Below, in pieces: positions 1 through 6,583 of a stretch of DNA of 25,499 nucleotides (positions within the stretch are counted from its first letter, which is position 1; each line of letters begins with the position of its first letter). Position numbers and translations under genes: made by a program. A model generated the notes under the pieces. It searched no databases, was not told the DNA's origin, and worked only from the letters and a program-made list of their open reading frames with translations. The DNA is from an uncultured Alphaproteobacteria bacterium (GTDB taxonomy: Bacteria; Pseudomonadota; Alphaproteobacteria; RF32; CAG-239): NCBI GenBank assembly GCA_944392285.1, contig CALXWF010000054.1, positions 1 through 25,499 on the forward strand, written 5' to 3'.

Positions 1-214
1 AAACAAAGGGCACAACCCAAATCCTTAATTTCTAACCATAGATTTATGATATCATACTCTTTCAGTATAGGCAAAAAAATTAAAAAAACAGTTAACAAAA
101 AAGCACCGAAGAATATCTTTTCCACGGCGGATAATTTGTCGCACGGCTTGACAAAGTAGGGCGGCGTGGTACATTTGTTTTGTTGTTTAAATTATTAACT
201 AAAGTTATTTTTCA
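1..214. other. Noncoding region upstream of thyA
   Basis: A-rich stretch without a convincing gene. One plus frame is open from the left edge to a TAG at 157-159, but it is lysine-rich, matches no family I know, and contains the best promoter of the region, so I do not call it coding. A 10-base palindrome (ATGATATCAT) lies at 46-55. The right half holds the thyA promoter listed separately. Confidence 0.5.
148..175 (+). promoter_or_regulatory. Predicted sigma-70 promoter for thyA
   Basis: A perfect -35 hexamer TTGACA (148-153) is followed after 16 bases by TACATT (170-175). TGG directly before the -10 (167-169) makes it an extended -10 element. Transcription would start near 182, giving a leader of about 33 bases before the thyA ATG at 215. 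Prediction from sequence only. Confidence 0.6.
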
Positions 215-1033
215 ATGAAACAATATCTTGATTTACTTAAAGACATTATGGAAAACGGTGTCGATAAAATGGATCGAACCGGTACCGGAACACGTTCGGT
301 TTTCGGTCGTCAATGTCGGTATGATTTGTCAAAAGGTTTTCCTTTGGTAACAACCAAAAAAGTTTTTCTTAAAGGGATTATTTATGAACTTTTGTGGTTT
401 ATTAAGGGAGATACAAATATCTCTTATTTGACGGATCATGGGGTTCATATTTGGGATGAATGGGCAGATCCTCAGGGAAACTTGGGGCCGGTCTATGGGG
501 CTCAATGGCGTAATTGGAGCGGCGGGGCATTTTTTGATGCCGAGGGAAAGCCTGTTAAAGGAATCGACCAACTCGCCGAAGTTATTGAACGCCTGAAAAA
601 GTTTCCCAATGATCGTCGGTTGATTGTTTCGGCATGGAATCCGTCTCAGCTCGGACAAATGGCTTTGCCGCCTTGCCATATGATGTTTCAGTTCTATGTG
701 GCAAATAATAAGCTGTCATGTATGCTTTATCAGCGTAGTTGTGACTGCTTTTTGGGCGTGCCGTTTAATATTGCTTCTTATGCTTTGTTGACAATGATGA
801 TTGCTCAAGTCTGCGGGTATCAGTGCGGTGAGTTTATACACACGCTTGGTGATACTCATGTTTACAGCAACCATTTTGAACAAGTTAAGTTGCAATTGAC
901 GCGAGAACCCAGACTTTTGCCGACAATGACGCTTAATCCCGATGTGCGGAGAATCGAAGATTTTGATTATGGTGATTTTACGTTGACGGGATATGATCCT
1001 TATCCGCCGATTAAAGGCGAAGTGTCGGTGTAA
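215..1033 (+). CDS. thyA: Thymidylate synthase ThyA
   Basis: Makes dTMP from dUMP, using methylene-tetrahydrofolate as carbon donor and reductant; cytoplasmic, essential for thymine synthesis where no ThyX or salvage exists. At 272 residues it is close to the usual 264 of short bacterial ThyA. Visible motifs: the folate/phosphate-binding RTGTGT loop at residues 21-26, the DRR phosphate-binding pair near 133-135, the catalytic cysteine in LPPCH (Cys154), the QRSCD segment that contacts dUMP, and Asn185 in GVPFN. The C-terminus has the typical YPPIKGEV ending. The ATG lacks a strong Shine-Dalgarno sequence. Dihydrofolate reductase, which often follows thyA, is absent; the gene ends in a terminator instead, so it is probably transcribed alone. 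Confidence 0.98.
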   Translation: MKQYLDLLKDIMENGVDKMDRTGTGTRSVFGRQCRYDLSKGFPLVTTKKVFLKGIIYELLWFIKGDTNISYLTDHGVHIWDEWADPQGNLGPVYGAQWRNWSGGAFFDAEGKPVKGIDQLAEVIERLKKFPNDRRLIVSAWNPSQLGQMALPPCHMMFQFYVANNKLSCMLYQRSCDCFLGVPFNIASYALLTMMIAQVCGYQCGEFIHTLGDTHVYSNHFEQVKLQLTREPRLLPTMTLNPDVRRIEDFDYGDFTLTGYDPYPPIKGEVSV

Positions 1034-1034
1034 T

Positions 1035-1066
1035 AAAAAATCCCTGCAGTGCAGGGATTTTTTTAA
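1035..1066. terminator. Bidirectional terminator between thyA and ankyrin gene
   Basis: ATCCCTGC and GCAGGGAT pair around a 3-base loop (AGT), flanked by an A run on the left and a T run on the right. The structure therefore works in both directions: it ends thyA on the plus strand and the leftward ankyrin gene, whose stop codon (1063-1065) overlaps its edge. Confidence 0.88.
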
Positions 1067-1731
1067 GGCTTTTGTCGTAAACGTTCTATGGTTTGGCCGG
1101 TAAGCTCTCTGTTGGCTGAGGCTAACTCAAGGGCGGAAATGCCTAAGAATGATTGTTGCGGGTCGGCACCGGCTTCGAGTAAAAGCCGAATCACGGAATC
1201 GGTATCTTGGGCATTGGCCACGGTTTGGTTGACAGCCATAATCAAAGGCGTAATGCCGGTGCGATGCGCGTAGTTGACATCGGCTCCGCGTTGTATCAGG
1301 CAGTTTATGACTTCAGGTGAGCGTCGGTCGGCAATGCTTTGTAATAACAAGTCGTTCAGAGGGGCGGTCTTTGCGGCTGACAGCAATAAATTAAGGCGTT
1401 CGGGGTCATTTTGTTTGAGGGCGAGAAGTAAAATTGCCGGCTGGCCTTTGTTGTCTTTTAGTGTGGCATCAGCCCCGTTTGCCAATAAAGTTTTGATGAT
1501 TGTTAAGGGGGCTTTTTGGCTTACGGCATACATTAATAAGGTTGAACAAGGTTCTCCTTTGAGCAACGGACGATTAATATCTTGAGGTGATAAAAGGGAT
1601 TCAAGGCGCGAATTGTTGCCGTTTTTGATGGCGCGCATTGCCAAAATGTCATTACTCGCCGAAGAGGCGCCAAAGCCCGTTGTCGGCAAAAAACAGCTGA
1701 TAAATATGATAATTTTTAAAAAAATTTTCAC
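1063..1731 (-). CDS. Exported ankyrin-repeat protein
   Basis: 222-residue protein of unknown partner. Residues 1-21 are a Sec signal peptide: two lysines, a long Ile/Phe/Leu core and a small-residue end (TGFGA), so it is predicted to reach the periplasm. From about residue 60 it is built of ankyrin repeats: the consensus pattern (LLANGADATLKDNKGQPAI, then IQRGADVNYAHRTGITPLI, then LLEAGADPQQSFLGISALE) is visible around 82-100, 146-163 and 184-203, with degenerate repeats between. Ankyrin repeats bind other proteins and have no enzymatic activity of their own. The start is GTG at 1731: AAAGGA lies about 6 bases upstream on the minus strand, and the nearby ATG reads into an immediate stop. It is monocistronic, divergent from carD and convergent with thyA. 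Confidence 0.85.
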   Translation of the reverse strand: MKIFLKIIIFISCFLPTTGFGASSASNDILAMRAIKNGNNSRLESLLSPQDINRPLLKGEPCSTLLMYAVSQKAPLTIIKTLLANGADATLKDNKGQPAILLLALKQNDPERLNLLLSAAKTAPLNDLLLQSIADRRSPEVINCLIQRGADVNYAHRTGITPLIMAVNQTVANAQDTDSVIRLLLEAGADPQQSFLGISALELASANRELTGQTIERLRQKP

Positions 1732-1812
1732 TTCATATCCTTTGAAATTTTGTTTTAACCTTTTGTTTTAGAATATAAAACCATAGTCCTTAAAATATTG
1801 TAAATAAAAAAA

Positions 1813-1842
1813 TCGACAAAAATTGCTTTTTATGACTAGATT
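1813..1842 (+). promoter_or_regulatory. Possible promoter for carD
   Basis: TCGACA (1813-1818) and TAGATT (1837-1842) are 18 bases apart, five and four matches to the sigma-70 hexamers. It lies in the ank-carD divergent gap and would give a leader of about 70 bases before the ATG at 1921. Tentative. Confidence 0.35.
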
Positions 1843-1920
1843 TAAACCTTTTTTTGTGGTATGGTAAGGCCCTCAAGTGAGAACAGCGTTATCAAAATCA
1901 ATTTGGATGGGAAATGGTCA

Positions 1921-2427
1921 ATGAATAAAAAAGTTACTTCAAAGCTCGCATTTAATTCCGGTGAATATGTTGTTTATCCCGCTCACGGCGTGGGTAAAAT
2001 CGCTGATATTGCCAAACAGAATATTGCCGGCAGCGAGTTGGAACTGATTGTGGTTAATTTTGATAAAGACAAAATGACTTTGCGTATTCCGATGGCCAAA
2101 GCCGAAACGACCGGTTTGAGAAAGATTTCAGAACCTGATACCATGAATGATGCTTTAAGCGTCTTGAAAGGCAAAGCCCGCGTTAAAAAAGTGATGTGGT
2201 CACGCCGCGCTCAGGAATATGAAAATAAAATTAATTCCGGTAATCCGGTTGCGATTGCCGAAGTTGTGCGTGATTTGTATCGCAGTGAAAATTTGGCCGA
2301 ACAATCTTACAGTGAACGTCAGATTTATGAGCAAGCTCTTGACCGTTTGGCCAGTGAAGTTGCAATTTGCGACAATACGAGCTCGGCTGATGCCACGAAG
2401 AAGCTCTTGTCCATTCTGGCAAAATAG
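1921..2427 (+). CDS. carD: CarD/CdnL-family RNA polymerase-binding regulator
   Basis: 168-residue member of the CarD_CdnL_TRCF family. These proteins bind the RNA polymerase beta subunit and stabilise the open promoter complex, notably at rRNA promoters. The N-terminal Tudor-like RNA polymerase-interacting domain covers about residues 10-65, starting with the typical FNSGEYVVYPAHGVGKI. The rest is the helical DNA-contacting domain with the conserved MWSRRAQEYENKINSG segment near 95-110. The open frame reaches back to 1861, but I chose the ATG at 1921: GGATGGG lies just upstream and the family begins close to this point, while the extra 20 residues look unlike the family. Length is normal for alphaproteobacterial CarD. 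It has its own terminator and is transcribed alone. Confidence 0.93.
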   Translation: MNKKVTSKLAFNSGEYVVYPAHGVGKIADIAKQNIAGSELELIVVNFDKDKMTLRIPMAKAETTGLRKISEPDTMNDALSVLKGKARVKKVMWSRRAQEYENKINSGNPVAIAEVVRDLYRSENLAEQSYSERQIYEQALDRLASEVAICDNTSSADATKKLLSILAK

Positions 2428-2444
2428 AAAAAATTTATATTTCT

Positions 2445-2475
2445 AAAAAAAGACTCCGAAAGGGGTCTTTTTTTT
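2445..2475 (+). terminator. Rho-independent terminator of carD
   Basis: AGACTCC pairs with GGGGTCT (one G-T pair) around a GAAA tetraloop, followed by eight T. An A run precedes the stem. Lies 18 bases after the carD stop. Confidence 0.88.
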
Positions 2476-2506
2476 GTAAAGCAAAAAATGTCGTTCTTTT
2501 TTTGTT

Positions 2507-2530
2507 GGGTATAAGTTTGGGTATAAGTTT
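2507..2530. repeat. Two tandem copies of a 12-base unit
   Basis: GGGTATAAGTTT occurs twice head to tail (2507-2518 and 2519-2530) in the gap between the carD terminator and the apaG-like gene. The position would suit a duplicated promoter or operator element for the next gene, but nothing in the sequence proves a function. Confidence 0.8.
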
Positions 2531-2602
2531 AACTCGGCTTGCGAATCAAAAATTCTTTTTTTATTCCTTAATTATTCGTTAACTCTTTTTTAAGGAATGA
2601 TT

Positions 2603-3013
2603 ATGATGGACGACGGAGAGCTCAAAGTCAGTCAGACAGACGGTATCGTGATTTCGGCCGGCCCGGTTTTGATGGAAGAAAACGGTCATAATGATTTCTT
2701 GTGGGGATATTATTTTTGTATTGAAAATAATTCTGCCGACAAAATCAGTTTGGTCGGCAAAAATTGGAATATTACCGATGATCATGGTAATATGTTTTCT
2801 GATAATAGTGACGGCTTTAAGGGCGAAATTCCGGTGTTGGAACCCGGTGAATATTTTGAATTTACCTCTATGGCGCCATTGTCTTCCGCTCATGCCGTGT
2901 TTTACGGCAGCTGCCGCATCAAAACGGAAGGTCAAGACAAGCTCAAAGAGGTTAAGATTCCGACCTTTTCAATGAGTGCGGCCTCTGCACCGGTTTCGGC
3001 AAGCGTTAACTGA
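2603..3013 (+). CDS. apaG: ApaG-domain protein (divergent)
   Basis: Small beta-sandwich (fibronectin III-like) protein of the ApaG/DUF525 family. ApaG is linked to cobalt/magnesium resistance and dinucleoside tetraphosphate levels; its exact activity is unsettled. The family pattern is visible: YYFCIENNSADKISLVGKNW (F-x-Y-x-I-x-I-x-N then x-x-W), then WNITDDHG, then PVLEPGEYFEFTS, then IPTFSM near the end. It departs from the family at RHW, here KNW, and at the glycine-rich G-x-G-V-V-G loop, here DGFKGE, and it carries a short Ser/Ala-rich tail. ATG codons lie at 2597, 2603 and 2606; AAGGA at 2592-2596 leaves no room for the first, so I use 2603. The gene ends one base before the convergent lipoprotein gene, with no terminator between. 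Confidence 0.8.
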   Translation: MMDDGELKVSQTDGIVISAGPVLMEENGHNDFLWGYYFCIENNSADKISLVGKNWNITDDHGNMFSDNSDGFKGEIPVLEPGEYFEFTSMAPLSSAHAVFYGSCRIKTEGQDKLKEVKIPTFSMSAASAPVSASVN

Positions 3014-3014
3014 T

Positions 3015-3629
3015 TTAGTCGTAAGTCTGAATGTAGTTATTATTTAAAATATACATATTCAGATACTGACGAATGTTTTTATCCATCTTGCGATTGAATT
3101 CATCAAAAAGTTTGATGACCATGCCGTTCCAGTATTTTTCTTTTTCGGCAATATCGGTGTTGGCCGGGATATAAAGTTCACGCCAGGCAACAACTTGGGT
3201 TTCGGCTTTGGCCATGCTTTGGGTGTCATAGACTCTGACAACAACATCTAGGGTGGCGCGATATTTGATGCGGTCTTGTGTAAAAATGTCGCCGGAGGGT
3301 TCAAGTTCTTCGGTGACGCTGGCATCTTTAATGATATATTCGGCGTTTTTATCGCTGCCGTAATTGGCAGCTTTAAGACGGTCTTGTCCCCAAAGACGAG
3401 CTGTTTTTTCAATAGAAATCGGGAATAAATGCTCTACATTGGGGCGGGTGAAAGACGGGGTAAATTCAGATATGATTTCAACCTTTCTGACATCAAGCTC
3501 AATTTGAGGGTCGGTATCATAACGCGGCTCATTGTAGCTTCTGACTTCATCTGTGGTACGGAATCCGGCGCATCCGGCTAAAATAACCGTGAATAACGTG
3601 CTGATAAAAATTCTTTTTATATTCTTCAT
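3015..3629 (-). CDS. Putative lipoprotein of unknown family
   Basis: 204 residues. The N-terminus (MKNIKRIFISTLFTVILAGC) is a lipoprotein signal with lipobox L17-A-G-C20, so the mature protein should be lipid-anchored at Cys20; no Asp follows the Cys, which fits outer-membrane sorting. The mature part alternates beta-like stretches (QIELDVRKVEIISEF, ATLDVVVRVYD) with a helical C-terminus rich in Asp/Lys/Arg. I do not recognise the family. An AGGT ribosome site precedes the ATG. It lies downstream of hslO on the same strand, but a hairpin between them suggests separate transcripts. No function can be given from context. Confidence 0.75.
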   Translation of the reverse strand: MKNIKRIFISTLFTVILAGCAGFRTTDEVRSYNEPRYDTDPQIELDVRKVEIISEFTPSFTRPNVEHLFPISIEKTARLWGQDRLKAANYGSDKNAEYIIKDASVTEELEPSGDIFTQDRIKYRATLDVVVRVYDTQSMAKAETQVVAWRELYIPANTDIAEKEKYWNGMVIKLFDEFNRKMDKNIRQYLNMYILNNNYIQTYD

Positions 3630-3639
3630 TTTACCTGGC

Positions 3640-3682
3640 TTTCAAAAATTAAAGCAACAGGCCGAAAATCTTTCGACCTGTT
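3640..3682 (-). terminator. Probable terminator after hslO
   Basis: AACAGG-x-CGAAA (3656-3667) pairs with TTTCG-x-CCTGTT (3671-3682) around a 3-base loop with one internal mismatch. Read leftward it is followed by a T-rich stretch (GCTTTAATTTTTG). It separates hslO from the lipoprotein gene; the T tract is imperfect, so some read-through is likely. Confidence 0.55.
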
Positions 3683-3721
3683 TGTTATCTTAGAGCTTAT
3701 AGATTAAAATAAGGTAAACGC

Positions 3722-4639
3722 CTAATGTTTCAAAACTTCGCCTTTGTCGAAGACGTATTTTTCCGAGCAGAAGTGGCATTCGGCGGTGATTTTATTGTTT
3801 TCTACCATGCTTGCAATTTCTTCTTCAGAAAAGCTGCTTAAGGTGTGCAACAATTTTTCACGACTGCAACGACAGCCGAAAACATAGTCTATGCTTTTGC
3901 TGATGACAAGATTGTTGCCATGAAACAGGCGGTGCAAAATTTCCGTAGAAGATAAGGAGGCGTCAAAAACCTCATTTTCTTGCAGGCTTTGTGCAAAAAC
4001 ACAGGCTTCTTCCCATTGGGCGGCGATGTCTTCACCTTCTTGGACTTTGCCCCCGATTTCAGGGAGCTTTTGCAGCATTAAACCGGCGGCCTGCCAGCTT
4101 TGAGAATCGCCTTCCGGGGCTTTAAGGTATAGTTTTAACCATGTATCTATTTGTTCTGATTGTTTGAAATAACGCAAGGCAAGTTCGCTCATGGTTTTGC
4201 CTTGTAGGTCTACCACGCCTTGATATAACTCAGTATCCGGTCCTTGGTCGACGGTAAAGGCTAAGTGACCTTCACCCATGAGGTGCGGGGCCGGCTCAAT
4301 TTGTCCGTCAGTTTTGCGCAAGGCTTGAGAATGGGCCAAACGCTCTTCATCAAAACGGGCGCAGGCGCGAATCTTGCCCTCAGAGGTGACATCTACCACA
4401 ACCATGGAAACAGGGCCGTTGCTTTGGGTTTGCAGGGTAAAAAGCCCGTTATATTTGAGGTTGCTCGCCAACATTGCCGCCAAAACGACAGCTTCGGCAA
4501 CAACGGCGGAAACCGGCAAAGGGTAGTGGTGTTTGTTAAGAATGGTATTGATAACCTTGTCGATGCGAATCAGACGGCCGCGAAAGGCGCCGTTGTCAAT
4601 ATGAAACGCAACACAGTTGTCAAAGTAATTATTCTGCAC
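3722..4639 (-). CDS. hslO: Redox-regulated holdase chaperone Hsp33
   Basis: Cytoplasmic chaperone that is zinc-bound and inactive when reduced, and binds unfolded proteins after oxidation of its four cysteines. The 305-residue protein has the N-terminal Hsp33 fold (start VQNNYFDN, then the AEAVVLAAMLASNLKYNGLF segment) and the C-terminal redox switch: Cys256-Arg-Cys258, then 29 residues, then Cys288-His-Phe-Cys291. This fits the C-x-C-x(27-32)-C-x-x-C rule, so the switch is intact. The open frame can be read from a TTG at 4657, but that would place the AAGGAG ribosome site (4647-4652) inside the gene; GTG at 4639 has this site exactly 7 bases upstream and is the likely start. Divergent from recX. 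Confidence 0.96.
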   Translation of the reverse strand: MQNNYFDNCVAFHIDNGAFRGRLIRIDKVINTILNKHHYPLPVSAVVAEAVVLAAMLASNLKYNGLFTLQTQSNGPVSMVVVDVTSEGKIRACARFDEERLAHSQALRKTDGQIEPAPHLMGEGHLAFTVDQGPDTELYQGVVDLQGKTMSELALRYFKQSEQIDTWLKLYLKAPEGDSQSWQAAGLMLQKLPEIGGKVQEGEDIAAQWEEACVFAQSLQENEVFDASLSSTEILHRLFHGNNLVISKSIDYVFGCRCSREKLLHTLSSFSEEEIASMVENNKITAECHFCSEKYVFDKGEVLKH

Positions 4640-4700
4640 TATTATGCTCCTTAGCAATTGTTGTTATGTGACGTATAATCTTGTTTGGGAGATTTTTCAA

Positions 4701-5258
4701 GTGTTTGCAGAAGAAGAAAAAAAGAAAAAAACGCGCCCGCTTAAAAAAATCAGCAAGCAAAGGCTGAAAAATATTGCTCTTTATTATTTGCAAAGGTTTG
4801 AGACTTCTACGGAAAATTTGCGTCAGGTGTTGCAAAGACGTTTGTGGAAATATGCTTGCCAAAATCCGGATTTTGATGTTGAAGAGGCCAAAGGGTGGAT
4901 TGAAGAAATTTTGCTCGAAATGCAAAATTTTCATTATGTTGATGATAAACGTTTTGCCGAGCTTAAGGTTAAGGATTATATGGCGGCCGGAAAGTCTTTG
5001 CGCTATATTTCGCAAAAGCTGAAAGCCAAAGGAATTGACGATGATTTGGTGGCAAGTTTGGCCGAGGCGCAAGATTATGACCCACAGACGGCAGCCATGA
5101 AACTGGCCAAGAAAAAACATTTGGGACCGTATCGTCAAAGTGAGGAAGAAAGACAAGCCTGTCGGCAAAAGGATATGCGCGCTTTGGTCGGGGCAGGGTT
5201 TGATTATGAAACAGTGATGTGGGTTTTGGATGCCGAATCGGTATCCTCTGAGGTTTGA
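4701..5258 (+). CDS. recX: Regulatory protein RecX
   Basis: RecX family proteins bind RecA filaments and modulate recombination and SOS activity. The 185-residue protein is made of the usual three-helix repeats: ALYYLQRFETSTENLRQVL near 30-48 with the family's LxxRxxS/T-xxxLxxxL pattern, then VDDKRFAELKVKDY and LRYISQKLKAKGI, then a third weaker repeat towards the end (ALVGAGFDYETVMWVL). The N-terminus is very lysine-rich. The open frame extends to 4644, but that overlaps the hslO start region; GTG at 4701 has GGGAG 9 bases upstream and avoids the overlap. recX commonly lies next to recA; here it is not, being divergent from hslO by 61 bases. Confidence 0.87.
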   Translation: MFAEEEKKKKTRPLKKISKQRLKNIALYYLQRFETSTENLRQVLQRRLWKYACQNPDFDVEEAKGWIEEILLEMQNFHYVDDKRFAELKVKDYMAAGKSLRYISQKLKAKGIDDDLVASLAEAQDYDPQTAAMKLAKKKHLGPYRQSEEERQACRQKDMRALVGAGFDYETVMWVLDAESVSSEV

Positions 5259-5293
5259 AAATAAAATTTTTAGAGCCGTATGGTTTAAAATGT

Positions 5294-5322
5294 TTGTCAA
5301 AATGTAATTGTTGCTGTAAGAT
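5294..5322 (+). promoter_or_regulatory. Predicted promoter of the pentapeptide/VirD4-like operon
   Basis: TTGTCA (5294-5299, five of six matches) and TAAGAT (5317-5322, four of six) are separated by the ideal 17 bases. Transcription would start near 5329, about 23 bases before the ATG at 5352. Confidence 0.5.
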
Positions 5323-5351
5323 AAAACAATCTTTAATTGGGGATTTTGAAA

Positions 5352-6572
5352 ATGGCCGCAGAGGATAACAAAAGTTTTGCCATCGGTAAAATGCGCGATA
5401 AAGTAAAACAGTCTAAAGCTAATGACGCGTTTTCTTGGAAAAAAGCGAAAATTCTCTATGATCCGAAAGCCGAAAATAATGAGGAAGGCTATAACGGATG
5501 GTCGGCTGTTTCTCGCGGGTTGCCGCCGGAAAGAAAACGCCAGACCGATGCTCTGTCTTTGGAGAGCGGTATAGATTTTTCAGGTAAAAATTTGCAAAAC
5601 GGAAAATATGCCAAAGAAAATTTTGCCAATGCCAATTTTTCGGTCGCTGATTTGAGCGGGGTCGATTTTTCGGGCGCAAATTTGCGCGGGGTTGATTTTT
5701 CGGGGGCAAATTTGACCGGCGCTAATTTGTCCGGTGCTGATTTGACCGGCGCGGTGTTAAGCAACAGCGTGCTTAAAGATACTAATTTTACCGGCGCCAA
5801 CTTGAGTGGTGTTAAACTGGCGGAAGCAGACATTCAAGGCGCTATTTTGCTTGATATCATCATTGATGACTTGGGTATTGAAGAATTGCAGGCTTTGGTG
5901 GAATATTTGGCAAAATATTATCCGCATAAGCTCAATTTTAAGCTCTTGAACTTAACTCTGCTTAATTTGGCCAAGATTGATTTGAAAAATGTTGATTTAA
6001 GCGGAGCAGATTTTACCGGTGTTGATTTTACAGGGGTTAGTCTTGTCGGCGTGGATTTGAGCCAAACCAATATTACCCCGCAGCAAATTGCTCAGGCTTT
6101 GGGCAGAGTGCCGACCCCTCAAGAGTTAAAACAAATTATGGCCCCGAAAAAGAAAAAAGGAAAAGAATTTCAGGGAATCGATTTTACGGATTTGTTCTTG
6201 GGAAATAAAGAAATCGGAATTTGGGATACAACAAAGGCCAAGGCTTTAGATATCGGTAAAATTTTGGAAGCGGGAAAAAAGGTTTTTCGAAAATCTGCAC
6301 AGAAACCGCCGGTTAAAGACAGCGAGGCTCTTGAATATATAAAAGCAGAGAAGGAAAAAGAAGCCAAAGGTCATAATGCCGAATTGCGTAAAATTATTGA
6401 AGAACGCAAAAGACAAGAACTTGAGGCCAGGCGCGCCAAAAAACAAGAGTTTCAGCAAGAGGTCGCCCGTGAAAATGCGCCGCAGGAAAAAGAGGCTGAA
6501 AAAAGCGAGCGTAAAATCAGCCGTGAAAATATTGAGAGAATTCGCAGTATGCGTGAGCGTTCACGTGATTAA
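5352..6572 (+). CDS. Pentapeptide-repeat protein with charged helical tail
   Basis: 406 residues, no signal peptide or membrane segment. Order: a polar N-terminus (1-70); pentapeptide repeats at about 72-167 with the A(D/N)LSG / VDFSG pattern, which form a right-handed quadrilateral beta-helix; a short helical insert (168-200); a second run of repeats (207-240, LSGADFTGVDFTG); a basic linker (KKKKGK); and a tail from about 333 that is almost all Glu, Lys, Arg and Ala, probably a coiled coil. Pentapeptide folds serve as protein-binding surfaces or DNA mimics; nothing here identifies a target. Start: ATG 5352 with GGGGA 8 bases upstream, rather than the TTG at 5337 that lies within that site. 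It ends with tandem stops (TAATAA) 11 bases before the VirD4-like gene, so the two are very probably one operon. Confidence 0.88.
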   Translation: MAAEDNKSFAIGKMRDKVKQSKANDAFSWKKAKILYDPKAENNEEGYNGWSAVSRGLPPERKRQTDALSLESGIDFSGKNLQNGKYAKENFANANFSVADLSGVDFSGANLRGVDFSGANLTGANLSGADLTGAVLSNSVLKDTNFTGANLSGVKLAEADIQGAILLDIIIDDLGIEELQALVEYLAKYYPHKLNFKLLNLTLLNLAKIDLKNVDLSGADFTGVDFTGVSLVGVDLSQTNITPQQIAQALGRVPTPQELKQIMAPKKKKGKEFQGIDFTDLFLGNKEIGIWDTTKAKALDIGKILEAGKKVFRKSAQKPPVKDSEALEYIKAEKEKEAKGHNAELRKIIEERKRQELEARRAKKQEFQQEVARENAPQEKEAEKSERKISRENIERIRSMRERSRD

Positions 6573-6583
6573 TAAAGGCAGGT

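Noticed and set aside
1..159. Plus-strand open frame running in from the left edge to a TAG at 157-159, possibly the end of an upstream gene
   Set aside because: About 52 codons, very lysine/asparagine-rich, no recognisable domain, and it contains the consensus thyA promoter. It could still be a real C-terminus; sequence left of the window would decide.
52..180. Minus-strand frame of about 41 codons starting with ATG near 180
   Set aside because: No ribosome site, poor composition, and it lies over the thyA promoter.
1861..1920. 20-residue N-terminal extension of CarD
   Set aside because: Unlike the family, and a better start with ribosome site lies at 1921.
5489..5833. Minus-strand open frame opposite the pentapeptide repeats
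   Set aside because: Repetitive Ser/Pro/Lys-rich shadow of the repeat codons on the other strand.
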